Shown one piece after another: positions 8,866 through 17,512 of a DNA stretch of 45,756 bases (the first letter of the stretch is position 1; every line of letters starts with the position of its first letter). The notes under the pieces are model-generated. The model saw only the letters and a program-made list of their open reading frames with translations. It had not been told where the DNA came from and did not search any database. The DNA is taken from NCBI GenBank assembly GCA_002477945.1, contig DLLF01000038.1, forward strand, positions 1 to 45,756. Direction: 5' to 3'. The position numbers and the translations under genes were made by a program. The DNA is from Bacteroidales bacterium UBA7569 (GTDB lineage Bacteria > Bacteroidota > Bacteroidia > Bacteroidales > Paludibacteraceae).

Positions 8866-11258
8866 ATTGTTACCGCTTGCTATATGCTTTTCTTTTCCTG
8901 TTGCTTTTTGCAATGGGTGCTAAGGCTGAGACTATTGTCGTGGGGGAGGTAGTTGATGCCTTGTCAGGTCTTCCTGTACCCAATGTGAATATCTATTATC
9001 GGGGTACAAACATCGGATGTACCAGCAATCAGGAAGGGCTTTTTATGTTGCGTACTCAGTTGGAACGGAAACGTACACTTGTAGTGTCGGCAGTCGGATA
9101 TAAGACCCAACGTTATGCTATAGAACCCGAACAATATGTGGGCGTGACGGTTGCTTTGGAGGAGGCCGATACTCGGTTGGAAGATGTTTTTGTTATCCCG
9201 AAAAGCAATCCTGCTTTGCCGCTTATGGAAAGGGTTCGTTTGGCACGTGCAACCAATGATGTGGCGAGGTATAAGGAAATTGCGTACGATGTCAATGAAC
9301 ATAAACGATTGTATATTAGCCATATTAGTCAACGCCACTTGCACCGCCGTCTTTGGAAGAGTCTGCAAATAGGCATGATTCCTGCATTGGATTCTACATT
9401 TATTCTTCCTCTCTATTCTTCGCAGCAAAAGTGGAGAAAGCAGGGCAATAACATTTTGCCACTGACCGGTCCTGAAGAACAATATGCCATGCTTACCTCC
9501 TCCGACTATTCTTTATTGCTTACTCCGCAAGAAATACCATATAATTTTTATAATAACACAGTGGATGTCTTCGGAAAGAGTTTCCTCAGCCCGCTTGCCT
9601 CTTCCGGAAATCAATACTATAACTTCTATTTGGCAGATAGTATCGAATCGGAGCAGGGTAAACTCTATTGCTTGCATTTTCGCAGTAAGAATGCTTTTAT
9701 GCCCGCTTTCAATGGAGAGATGGTCATCGACTCTGCTTGTTGCGCACTGCAATCCATTTATGTGACGGTTCCTCGCGAGGCAAATATGAACTACCTTTCT
9801 TCTTTGCAACTCTCCCAAACTTATGCCCCAAATCATGTCTTGCAGAACGAAACATTCTCTCTTGCTTTGGATTTTGCAGTCAAATCGGATAGTTCTCATA
9901 TCTTCCCGTCAGTGCTTGTCTTGCGGAATCTTTCCGTGGAGGACACTTTGAAAGTAATGCCGGCGGAGGCTCTGCAAACAGACGGGTATATATCGGACAG
10001 CCTGCGGTCTTCGGCTATGGACTCTCTGCGCAATACGCCCCTGATGCGTATCGCCGGCTTTGCGGCTCAGGTGATAAATACGGGCTATATCCCCACTGGA
10101 ACACCCATTGATATTGGCGACATTGCCGAAATTGTCCGGTATCGGCGCAACGAGGGGTTGCATTTGGGACTCCCCTTGCGAACCAACGAAAAACTATGGA
10201 AGAATGTTTCCCTTGGTGGCTATCTGGCTTATGGATTCCGTGACCGTGCTTGGAAGGGTGGAGGGAAAGTGCAGATTGCTCTTCCAACCGAACGTCGCAA
10301 TACGCTCAGTGGCAGTTACGATGATCATTACGTGTGGGGGGAAGTCGACTATACCGACCAATGGCTTCGTGAGAACTATATCGGTTTTCGTGCCATGGGA
10401 TTCACTACGGCTCTTTTCAATTCTCTTTATACCAATGCTTCTGCCGTCAACACTTCTCTCAGGCAGCGGGAGTGGCATTTCTGGACGGAAAACGATTGGA
10501 CGGACAATCTGGAGACTTGCTTTGACGTCCGTTTTGGTCGTATGGGGTATGGTGCTGCTTCTGTGGATTATTACCAAATGTCTTTCTATCGCTATTCCTC
10601 TTTTTCGGCAACTTTCCGCCTTGGTTGGGACGAACGTAAGGTCGATTACTATTTCAAACGCTTTCACGTGCATAGCCGCTATCCTGTCCTCTATTTGGCA
10701 GGAGAGTTGGGAAGTTTCCGAACCTCGGCAATGGAGCAGTATGACGTCTATGCCAAGTTCGCTCTGTCTGTCTCGCAGCATATCAGTCTTGGGCTGTGGG
10801 GGGAAGTGAATTATGCCGTTCAGGCGGGCATAATAGGAGGTAAAGTCCCTTATCCTATGCTCAAAGCCTTCAATGGCAATCAGACATACACCTACGACCC
10901 CTATCGTTTCACTCTGATGAACCAGTGGCAATATGCCGCCGACAAGTATATTCTTTTGCATGCAGGTTGGGATATGAATGGTATTCTTTTCAATCGTATC
11001 CCTGGCTTCCGCTATCTTCGCTTGCATGAGTTGTTGGAGTTGAAAGTGGCTTATGGAGGCATGGGGCGTAAGCATAATGAAGTTCTCTCTTTGCCCGTTG
11101 GTATGCAGAGTCTCAATATCCCTTATGTCGAAGTAGGAGTCGGTATAGGTAATATCCTGCGGGTGGCGGAAGTGTATTCCGTGTGGAGACTTACCCATTG
11201 GAACGACTCCGATAGTCCCCTGTGGGGAATTCGCTTCCGGCTGCATCTTGGTATGTAA
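8862..11258 (+). CDS. Carboxypeptidase-regulatory-like + DUF5686 outer-membrane protein, TTG start
   Basis: 798 aa. The signal peptide MNCYRLLYAFLFLLLFAMGAKA is complete only if translation starts at TTG 8862, which overlaps the xerD stop as TTGA. The next in-frame ATG (8913) falls inside the signal peptide and would destroy it. Residues ~24-110 form a carboxypeptidase-D regulatory-like beta-sandwich (VVGEVVDALSGLPVPNVNIYY, GCTSNQEGLF). The remainder matches the DUF5686 pattern with a C-terminal half rich in alternating aromatic strands, as in an outer-membrane beta-barrel. No plug domain or TonB box is evident, so it is not a standard TonB receptor. Function unknown. Confidence 0.85.
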   Translation: MNCYRLLYAFLFLLLFAMGAKAETIVVGEVVDALSGLPVPNVNIYYRGTNIGCTSNQEGLFMLRTQLERKRTLVVSAVGYKTQRYAIEPEQYVGVTVALEEADTRLEDVFVIPKSNPALPLMERVRLARATNDVARYKEIAYDVNEHKRLYISHISQRHLHRRLWKSLQIGMIPALDSTFILPLYSSQQKWRKQGNNILPLTGPEEQYAMLTSSDYSLLLTPQEIPYNFYNNTVDVFGKSFLSPLASSGNQYYNFYLADSIESEQGKLYCLHFRSKNAFMPAFNGEMVIDSACCALQSIYVTVPREANMNYLSSLQLSQTYAPNHVLQNETFSLALDFAVKSDSSHIFPSVLVLRNLSVEDTLKVMPAEALQTDGYISDSLRSSAMDSLRNTPLMRIAGFAAQVINTGYIPTGTPIDIGDIAEIVRYRRNEGLHLGLPLRTNEKLWKNVSLGGYLAYGFRDRAWKGGGKVQIALPTERRNTLSGSYDDHYVWGEVDYTDQWLRENYIGFRAMGFTTALFNSLYTNASAVNTSLRQREWHFWTENDWTDNLETCFDVRFGRMGYGAASVDYYQMSFYRYSSFSATFRLGWDERKVDYYFKRFHVHSRYPVLYLAGELGSFRTSAMEQYDVYAKFALSVSQHISLGLWGEVNYAVQAGIIGGKVPYPMLKAFNGNQTYTYDPYRFTLMNQWQYAADKYILLHAGWDMNGILFNRIPGFRYLRLHELLELKVAYGGMGRKHNEVLSLPVGMQSLNIPYVEVGVGIGNILRVAEVYSVWRLTHWNDSDSPLWGIRFRLHLGM

Positions 11259-11262
11259 TTCG

Positions 11263-11293
11263 TTGGAGGGTTGGATAAAACTTGCTACCTTTG
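11263..11293 (+). promoter_or_regulatory. Promoter for the chromate transporter pair
   Basis: TTG at 11263-11265 and TACCTTTG at 11286-11293, spacer 20 bp. It lies just after the DUF5686 stop and ~30 bp before the ATG at 11323, giving a very short leader. Confidence 0.75.
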
Positions 11294-11322
11294 CACTCTC
11301 TTTCAGGAAAGTGCCTATTCCT

Positions 11323-11886
11323 ATGAAGCAGACAATTCAGTTATATTGGAAACTCTTTTGGACATTCCTTAAAATAGGGACATTTACGTTGGGGGGAGGC
11401 TATGCTATGATACCTCTCATACAGCGCGAAGTGGTCGAGAAAGAACATTGGATCGAAGAGGAGGAATTTCTCAATATGCTTGCCCTCGCCCAATCGGCAC
11501 CGGGGGTGATGGCTGTGAATACGGCGATTTTCATAGGCTACAAAATTCGGGGGTGGAAGGGTATTGTTTTCACCACCTTGGGTAGTATCTTGCCCTCATT
11601 CACTATCATTCTTCTGATTGCTACCGTCTTTGTCCGTTTCAAAGAATACCCCGCCGTGGAGGCTGTCTTCAAGGGAATCCGTCCCGCTGTGGTGGCACTT
11701 ATTGCGGCTCCTCTCTACAAGATGGCAAAATCGGCAAAGATATCATGGTCAACGGCGGTTATACCTGTCGCTACAGCACTCATCCTGTGGCTTCTGCCAA
11801 TCTCTCCCGTATGGATTATTATGCTGGCAATAGCCGCTTCTGTACTATACGTATGGCTGAAAGAAAAGCGTCAAAATAACAAGTGA
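11323..11886 (+). CDS. Chromate transporter, N-terminal-half type (short-chain CHR)
   Basis: 187 aa with about five to six hydrophobic segments and the CHR-family signature LKIGTFTLGGGYAMIPLIQ near the N-terminus, followed by the stretch LALAQSAPGVMAVN. ChrA proteins export or move chromate across the inner membrane; the physiological substrate in anaerobes may be another oxyanion. ATG 11323 is chosen because the in-frame start at 11248 lies upstream of the promoter -7 box and inside the previous gene. The second half-size gene begins one base after its stop, so the two probably form a heteromeric transporter. Confidence 0.88.
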   Translation: MKQTIQLYWKLFWTFLKIGTFTLGGGYAMIPLIQREVVEKEHWIEEEEFLNMLALAQSAPGVMAVNTAIFIGYKIRGWKGIVFTTLGSILPSFTIILLIATVFVRFKEYPAVEAVFKGIRPAVVALIAAPLYKMAKSAKISWSTAVIPVATALILWLLPISPVWIIMLAIAASVLYVWLKEKRQNNK

Positions 11887-11887
11887 A

Positions 11888-12412
11888 ATGGTATATCTTC
11901 AGTTGTTCATATCATTCTTCAAGATTGGCTTGTTTGGCTTCGGGGGAGGCTATGCTATATTGAGTCTTATTCAGCACGAAATAGATGCTTATGGGTGGAT
12001 GACCCAGGAGGATTTCGTGGACATGGTGGCTATCAGCCAGATGACACCGGGACCTATCGGAATCAATGCGGCAACCTATGTCGGCTACACGGTCACGGAC
12101 AGCGTCTGGGGAAGTGCGTTGGCTACCTTCGCCATCATCCTGCCATCGCTGATTATCATGCTCACACTCTGCCATTTGTATTTCCGCTTGAAAGATAATC
12201 CGTATATCGCAACGGTTCTCTACTATCTCCGGTTTGTCGTTATCGGTCTTATTGCCGCTGCGGCTCTCTCTCTGATGAATTCTTCCACTTTCATCGACTA
12301 TTGGAGTTATCTGCTCTTTGCCGTGGTCTTTTTGCTTACGCTGCTCACTAAGATAAATCCGATTCTCCTGATTTGTATGTGTGGCGTAGCGGGCTTTTTT
12401 ATCTATTCATAG
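11888..12412 (+). CDS. Chromate transporter, second half (short-chain CHR)
   Basis: 174 aa with the same CHR fold as its upstream neighbour: GLFGFGGGYAILSLIQ near the N-terminus, then MVAISQMTPGPIGINAATYVG and four to five hydrophobic stretches. The pair equals the two halves of a long ChrA split into separate genes. One base separates it from the first half. Downstream lies a repeat-rich non-coding region, and no clear terminator is visible right after the stop. Confidence 0.88.
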   Translation: MVYLQLFISFFKIGLFGFGGGYAILSLIQHEIDAYGWMTQEDFVDMVAISQMTPGPIGINAATYVGYTVTDSVWGSALATFAIILPSLIIMLTLCHLYFRLKDNPYIATVLYYLRFVVIGLIAAAALSLMNSSTFIDYWSYLLFAVVFLLTLLTKINPILLICMCGVAGFFIYS

Positions 12413-12459
12413 GTTCGTTTACTCTTCTTTGATAAGTCACATGGAGATAGGCAAGCCCT

Positions 12460-12510
12460 ACGACCCCTCGACGAGACCTCATCGACCCCTGAAGCACACC
12501 TGAACGGAAC
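12460..12510 (+). repeat. 11-bp phased tandem repeat, copy B
   Basis: Units ACGACCCCTCG, ACGAGACCTCA, TCGACCCCTGA, AGCACACCTGA, then ACGGAAC. This is the longest array (four units plus a partial). It sits 48 bp after the chromate transporter stop and 23 bp before the MITE-like element. Confidence 0.85.
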
Positions 12511-12521
12511 ACCAGTAAAAA

Positions 12522-12874
12522 ACAAATAAGACTCGTTGGCGGAATTAAATCAAACGATACGTGACTGTGGGTCAGTAACTTCCGGCATTGTGTCGGGTGT
12601 CAAAAATGGAGCGAGAATTTCGATAAGCGGAGATACTGTCTGAGCGTAGCGAGTTGTGTCTCCGCCGAAATTCGAGTGACTTATATTTTTGGCAACGCCC
12701 GACACAAATAGACCAATGGATAGAGGTTACTTACAGCCCCCTCTTTGAGGGGGTTGGAGGAGTCTTTTTGGTTTCTTTTCTTTTGGTCAGGCAAAAGAAA
12801 AGAAAGGTATATGCATAAGACTCATATATTTCAAGTAATGAATGAACTTAATTCCGCCAACGGATAAATAAGAC
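12522..12874 (+). repeat. Direct repeats flanking the MITE-like element (target duplication)
   Basis: ACAAATAAGAC at 12522-12532 and ATAAATAAGAC at 12864-12874 agree at 10 of 11 positions, with the last 9 bases identical. They abut the inverted ends of the element at 12533-12863, as expected for a target-site duplication. Confidence 0.75.
12533..12863 (+). mobile_element. MITE-like non-autonomous element with inverted ends
   Basis: 331 bp with ends TCGTTGGCGGAATTAA (12533-12548) and TTAATTCCGCCAACGG (12848-12863), inverted repeats matching at 15 of 16 positions. No open reading frame of note is inside. It holds three hairpins: a long interrupted one at 12589-12706 (outer arms TGTGTCGGG/CCCGACACA), CCCCCTC-TTT-GAGGGGG at 12737-12753, and a perfect 13-bp stem TTTCTTTTCTTTT/AAAAGAAAAGAAA with an 8-nt loop at 12772-12805. 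Related but decayed copies occur at 31701, 40561 and 41933. The transposase that moved it is not in the window. The rest of the gap up to 13000 is AT-rich with nothing I recognise. Confidence 0.75.
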
Positions 12875-13000
12875 AAAATCGCACATCGTAAACCACCGAA
12901 TCGTAAATAATCTATCCCCTCTATGGGAGAAAAAGAGGATAATTTCACTTCAATAACCGTCGAAACACCTGTATCTGCAATTCTTCGTTATGGCGTATGC

Positions 13001-13031
13001 TTGCATTAAACGAAAAAAATACCTATCTTTG
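13001..13031 (+). promoter_or_regulatory. Promoter for the coiled-coil protein/upp operon
   Basis: TTG at 13001-13003 and TATCTTTG at 13024-13031, spacer 20 bp, 28 bp before the ATG at 13059. Confidence 0.7.
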
Positions 13032-13058
13032 CCGCCAATAAGACACATTTCGTATATT

Positions 13059-13724
13059 ATGACACGGACGAAAATCTTTATGACACTCGCATTTCTTTTG
13101 AGTGTCCGATTTTGTATGGCGTTGCATGTTACCCCTCTTTCGGTGGAACTTGTTTCTTTCGATTTGGATTCTTTGCGGCTTCAATGTGAAACAACACAAG
13201 AGTATATCACACAGTTGGAGGTGTTGCAGAGCCGTGTCAAGTCGGATAAAGAACGGTTGAATGCCGAGGCGGAGCAGATAAAATTGGAGAACCAACGCTA
13301 TAAATCCGAAATGAAGTTGCTCAAGGAAAGAGAAAAACAACTGAAAGCACAGGAAAAAGTGTATGAGTCCGAACTGAAGTTGCATAAGGCTGACCAAAAA
13401 GCCCTTGACAAAGAACGGAAAGTGCTTCTCAAAAATAAAACTCTCGACCCTCGGTCCCAACAGTTGCAATTGCAGGATTTGTCGCGGCGTGAGAACCGTC
13501 TGACGCAAGACATCAATACGTGCAACAAGAAAATTCTCGATTTGAAAACGCAACGGGAAACTTTGAAGAATGATTTGATTGCCTTGGCTGAATTTAATTA
13601 TGAGATTCAAACAAAAACATCTGAACTCAAACAGTTGGAGACAACCAACGTATATCAAACTAAGAGCCTTAAGAGCCGGATTGCTGTCGAAAAGAAGATA
13701 CTCAAAAATGCAGGGAAGCATTAA
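13059..13724 (+). CDS. Secreted or membrane-anchored coiled-coil protein of unknown function
   Basis: 221 aa. An N-terminal hydrophobic segment (MTRTKIFMTLAFLLSVRFCMA) looks like a signal peptide or anchor. Almost all the rest, from about residue 35 to 215, is Lys/Glu/Gln-rich heptad-like sequence predicted to form a long coiled coil. No enzymatic motif is visible. ATG 13059 is chosen because the longer frame from 12990 would begin upstream of the promoter -7 box. It is followed 11 bp later by upp. It is probably a periplasmic structural or scaffold protein; I recognise no family. Confidence 0.75.
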   Translation: MTRTKIFMTLAFLLSVRFCMALHVTPLSVELVSFDLDSLRLQCETTQEYITQLEVLQSRVKSDKERLNAEAEQIKLENQRYKSEMKLLKEREKQLKAQEKVYESELKLHKADQKALDKERKVLLKNKTLDPRSQQLQLQDLSRRENRLTQDINTCNKKILDLKTQRETLKNDLIALAEFNYEIQTKTSELKQLETTNVYQTKSLKSRIAVEKKILKNAGKH

Positions 13725-13735
13725 AGATACAAACT

Positions 13736-14386
13736 ATGAAAACTATCAACCTCTCAGCGGACAAATCGCTGCTTAATCAATTCTTGAAAGAACTGCGTAG
13801 TAAAGATATCCAAGGAGATTCAATGCGCTTTCGTCGCAATATCGAACGAATCGGGGAACTGACCGCCTATGAACTCAGCAAGCAGTTGGCGTATAGAGAG
13901 GAGACAATACACACTCCTCTCGCTCCTATGCAGATTTCAGTCGTAGATGAACCTGTAGTTCTGGCTACTATCTTGCGGGCAGGACTGCCCTTCCACCAAG
14001 GCTTCCTGAACTATTTTGATCATGCGGAGAATGCCTTTGTCTCGGCATATCGTCAGTATAGCAGCGAAACGGAGTTTACCATTCATACCGAGTATATCGC
14101 TTCGCCGGACCTTACGGGAAAAACCTTGATTATCTGCGACCCGATGCTGGCTACCGGGAGTTCTATGGAAACGGCATATCACACCCTCTTGCAAAAAGGA
14201 AAACCTGCCAAGGTGTTCCTCGCTTCCGTGATTGCTACGGAACACGCCATCCGCTTTTTGGACAAGGTGATGCCGCAGGAAACCGTTCTCTATACAGCGG
14301 CGGTTGATCCTATACTCAACGAACATGCCTACATCGTCCCCGGATTGGGAGATGCAGGTGATTTGGCTTTCGGGGAGAAACTCTGA
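13736..14386 (+). CDS. upp: Uracil phosphoribosyltransferase
   Basis: 216 aa, close to the usual ~208. The PRPP-binding loop is ICDPMLATGSS around residues 134-143, and the C-terminal uracil-binding stretch YIVPGLGDAGDLAFG is conserved. It salvages uracil to UMP using PRPP in the cytoplasm. The start ATG 13736 matches the family N-terminus. It lies 11 bp after the coiled-coil gene and probably shares its promoter at 13001-13031. No uracil-responsive leader is visible. Confidence 0.95.
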   Translation: MKTINLSADKSLLNQFLKELRSKDIQGDSMRFRRNIERIGELTAYELSKQLAYREETIHTPLAPMQISVVDEPVVLATILRAGLPFHQGFLNYFDHAENAFVSAYRQYSSETEFTIHTEYIASPDLTGKTLIICDPMLATGSSMETAYHTLLQKGKPAKVFLASVIATEHAIRFLDKVMPQETVLYTAAVDPILNEHAYIVPGLGDAGDLAFGEKL

Positions 14387-14423
14387 CAAATAAAAGAATG
14401 TGTAATATAAAAATCATACTGCA

Positions 14424-14591
14424 ATGAAAACATTTCTCAAATACTTGGGCGCAATCTTGGTGCTTTGCGGTGTCTTGTGTTTGGCGTACTACTACTTTTT
14501 TACGCAATCCAACGGACTCCTTATCGCAAGTCTTGCCCTCGAAGTGGTAGGTTTGATAAGTTATATCGTGATCAATAAATTTATTGAATAG
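14424..14591 (+). CDS. 55-aa two-helix membrane protein, unknown function
   Basis: Begins MKTFLKYLGAILVLCGVLCL and ends GLISYIVINKFIE. Two hydrophobic helices (about residues 7-26 and 31-50) are separated by a short polar turn (FTQSNG), giving a hairpin membrane protein. It lies 37 bp after upp and 83 bp before parC on the same strand. The start, coherent helices and short gaps on both sides support a real gene. I do not recognise a family. Confidence 0.7.
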   Translation: MKTFLKYLGAILVLCGVLCLAYYYFFTQSNGLLIASLALEVVGLISYIVINKFIE

Positions 14592-14674
14592 CGGTTCTGC
14601 TGAACCTATGCCACGTTTTGTGGCTATGGTCGGTGGCGGGGGATAGATACAAACCATAAGGTAACAGCATCTTC

Positions 14675-17464
14675 ATGAGTCAGGACGAAATACATACAGT
14701 CAATACCGATAATTCTGAACAGGATACCGATAATGCTTTCTCTTCTATGGAGTCGCAGGAGGATAATGCCGTAGAGTCTGCTTCTGTCGAAGACGTGGAT
14801 TCCGTCGCTGTGGAGAATGGCGATGGCGCAAACAGCACAAGCATCTCTTCCGGACACTTTAACGATAGCATCAAGTACCACCTCACGGGAATGTATCGGG
14901 ATTGGTTCTTGGACTATGCCTCGTATGTTATCTTGGAGCGTGCCGTCCCTAATATCTGCGATGGGTTGAAACCCGTGCAACGCCGTATTCTTCATGCTAT
15001 GAAGTGTGTGGACGACGGACGCTACAACAAGGTGGCAAACATCGTCGGACAAACCATGCAGTACCACCCGCACGGCGACCAGTCTATCGGAGATGCCCTG
15101 GTGCAACTGGGGCAGAAGAACCTGCTGATTGATTGTCAGGGTAACTGGGGAAATATCCTGACGGGGGATGGTGCCGCTGCTCCGCGTTACATTGAGGCAA
15201 GGCTGAGTAAATTCGCACTGGAGACAGTCTTCAATCCCAAGACAACGCATTGGATGCTGTCCTATGACGGACGGAAAAAAGAGCCGATTACGCTCCCCGT
15301 CAAATTCCCTTTGCTGTTGGCGCAAGGGGTCGAAGGTATTGCTGTCGGGCTAAACTCCAAAATTCTTCCGCACAACTTCAACGAGTTGTGCGATGCCGCA
15401 TTGGCATATCTTCACAACGAACCTTTCAGTCTCTTCCCCGATTTCCCGACGGGAGGGACGATTGATGTCAGCCGTTATAACGACGGAGAAAGAGGAGGCG
15501 TCATAAAGATACGCTCTCGGATTACACGCTCTGCCGACAATAAGACGCTTGTCATTACGGAGATACCTTACGGAACCACCTCCACGGGTATTATAGAAAC
15601 AATCCTCCGTGCAAACCAGAAAGGGAAAATCAAAGTTCGCAAAGTGGACGACGCAACGGCGGAAAATGCCGAAATCGTGGTACAACTGCAACCCGGTAGT
15701 TCCTCCGATAAGACCATAGATGCGCTCTATGCTTTCACCGATTGTGAGGTTAGTATCTCACCGAATTGCTGTGTCATAGAAGGCAAAAAGCCTGTCTTCA
15801 CGAATGTAAGCACCTTGCTCAAAAAGTCTGTGGACAACACTCAAGCCTTGCTTCGGTGGGAATTGGAAATTGCCAAACATGAGTTGGAGGAGCAGTACTT
15901 CTACACATCTCTGGAGAAAATCTTCATTGAGAACGGAATCTATAAGGAGGAAGGCTACGAGAAAGCAGCCTCCAAAGACAAGGCTGTCGCTTTCGTGGAT
16001 AAAGCGCTTGCACCTTGGAAACCGAAACTCCTGCGCGAAGTACGGCGCGAGGACATTGAGAAGTTACTGGAAATTCGGATGATCCGCATCATTCGCTTTG
16101 AAGTGAAAAAAGCGGATGAACTGATGAAAGAACTGGCGCAAAAAATCAAGGAGACGGAATACAACCTTACGCATCTCACCGACTACACCATCTCATGGTT
16201 CCAATTGCTTAAACAGAAGTACGGAGCCAACCATCCGCGCCGTACGGAGGTACGGAACTTTGCCAATATCAACATCACGGCAGTGGTGGAAGCAAACGAA
16301 AAACTCTATATCAACCGGCAGGACGGTTTCGTCGGCACCTCGCTCAAACACGATGAATACTTGTGTCCATGCTCCAATATAGATGACCTCATCATCTTCT
16401 ACAAAGATGGTAAATACAAAGTCATCAAGGTGGCGGATAAGGTTTTTGTCGGTACCAACATTCTGCACATTGCCGTATTCCGAAAACAGGACGAACGGAC
16501 AATTTACAATGTTGTCTATCGCGACGGCAAGTCGGGAGCATATTATATGAAACGCTTTGCGGCTACGGGACTGGTACGCGATAAGGAATACGACCTGACA
16601 ATGGGGACTCCTGGCTCAAAGGTGATTTACTTCACCGCCAATCCTAATGGCGAGGCGGAAGTAATAAGGGTACAACTCAAGCCAGCCCTCCATCTGAAGA
16701 AAATTGAAGTACTCAAAGATTTGAGCGAATTGGCGGTGCGCGGACGGGCCAGCCGCGGCAACCTGCTCACTAAGTATGAGATTCAGAAGATCACGCTCAA
16801 ACAGCGTGGAGGCAGTACCTTGGGCGGACGACAGGTCTGGTTCGACAGGGATGTCCTTCGTATCAACTATGACAAGCAGGGACTCTATCTGGGAGAGTTC
16901 CAAAGCGAAGACCAAGTACTCGTAATAACCGCATCAGGCGATTATTACACCACCTCTTTCGATCTGACCGCCCATTTCGAAGATAACATCCTCCGCATCG
17001 AAAAATATGACGCAGAGAAGGTCTGGTCACTCGTTCTGTGGGATGCCGAGCAGCATTACTATTATGGCAAACGGTTTACATTGGATGCCGCTGCCAAGCC
17101 GCAAAATTTTGTAGGCGAAAACAAGGACTCCAAGATTATAGTGCTGTCCGATGCCGCCGATGCCACGTTCCTCGTGCATTTCGAGGACGGCAACCGCCCG
17201 GACTTGACGGTGGCTATGGAGGACTTTATCGGAATAAAGAGCGCACGGGCAAAAGGAAAACGCATCACCACATATCCCGTCGCTTCCGTGGAAGACATCA
17301 CCCCTGTGAAAGAAAAAATTGCCGCCGTCTCGTCTTCTGAAAGTGACGATGCGGACACATCGCCCGAAACTTCTGCCGCCGATGAGATTGAGATGGAAAT
17401 CAACGCTTCCGTCCCCGAAAGTTCGTTGCCCGTTGATGAGGAGGAACAACTCTCGCTCTTTTGA
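14675..17464 (+). CDS. parC: DNA topoisomerase IV/gyrase-type subunit A, ParC-like
   Basis: 929 aa. An acidic, low-complexity N-terminal extension (residues 1-60) precedes the type II topoisomerase A breakage-reunion domain. The active-site tyrosine is Y172 in AAPRYIEARLSKF, and the quinolone-pocket region is YHPHGDQSIGDAL (residues 130-142). A C-terminal DNA-wrapping domain is present but lacks the canonical GyrA-box QRRGGKG; the nearest stretch is KQRGGSTLGGR. It ends in an acidic tail. It cuts and reseals double-stranded DNA to decatenate chromosomes, with ParE supplying ATPase activity; parE is not in the window. ParC is preferred over GyrA because of the missing GyrA box. Confidence 0.9.
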   Translation: MSQDEIHTVNTDNSEQDTDNAFSSMESQEDNAVESASVEDVDSVAVENGDGANSTSISSGHFNDSIKYHLTGMYRDWFLDYASYVILERAVPNICDGLKPVQRRILHAMKCVDDGRYNKVANIVGQTMQYHPHGDQSIGDALVQLGQKNLLIDCQGNWGNILTGDGAAAPRYIEARLSKFALETVFNPKTTHWMLSYDGRKKEPITLPVKFPLLLAQGVEGIAVGLNSKILPHNFNELCDAALAYLHNEPFSLFPDFPTGGTIDVSRYNDGERGGVIKIRSRITRSADNKTLVITEIPYGTTSTGIIETILRANQKGKIKVRKVDDATAENAEIVVQLQPGSSSDKTIDALYAFTDCEVSISPNCCVIEGKKPVFTNVSTLLKKSVDNTQALLRWELEIAKHELEEQYFYTSLEKIFIENGIYKEEGYEKAASKDKAVAFVDKALAPWKPKLLREVRREDIEKLLEIRMIRIIRFEVKKADELMKELAQKIKETEYNLTHLTDYTISWFQLLKQKYGANHPRRTEVRNFANINITAVVEANEKLYINRQDGFVGTSLKHDEYLCPCSNIDDLIIFYKDGKYKVIKVADKVFVGTNILHIAVFRKQDERTIYNVVYRDGKSGAYYMKRFAATGLVRDKEYDLTMGTPGSKVIYFTANPNGEAEVIRVQLKPALHLKKIEVLKDLSELAVRGRASRGNLLTKYEIQKITLKQRGGSTLGGRQVWFDRDVLRINYDKQGLYLGEFQSEDQVLVITASGDYYTTSFDLTAHFEDNILRIEKYDAEKVWSLVLWDAEQHYYYGKRFTLDAAAKPQNFVGENKDSKIIVLSDAADATFLVHFEDGNRPDLTVAMEDFIGIKSARAKGKRITTYPVASVEDITPVKEKIAAVSSSESDDADTSPETSAADEIEMEINASVPESSLPVDEEEQLSLF

Positions 17465-17512
17465 CAGGAACAAGAACAAGTGATAATTACAGTCAAAGTA
17501 AAATAAGTGTAT

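Noticed and set aside
10194..11246. 350-aa antisense frame inside the DUF5686 gene
   Set aside because: No promoter, no family pattern; a by-product of the opposite gene's codon use.
12460..12510. CRISPR-like array
   Set aside because: Units are only 11 bp and directly adjacent with no spacers; no cas genes nearby.
14675..17464. GyrA rather than ParC
   Set aside because: No canonical GyrA box; KQRGGSTLGG is at the place where QRRGGKG would be expected. The alternative is not fully excluded.
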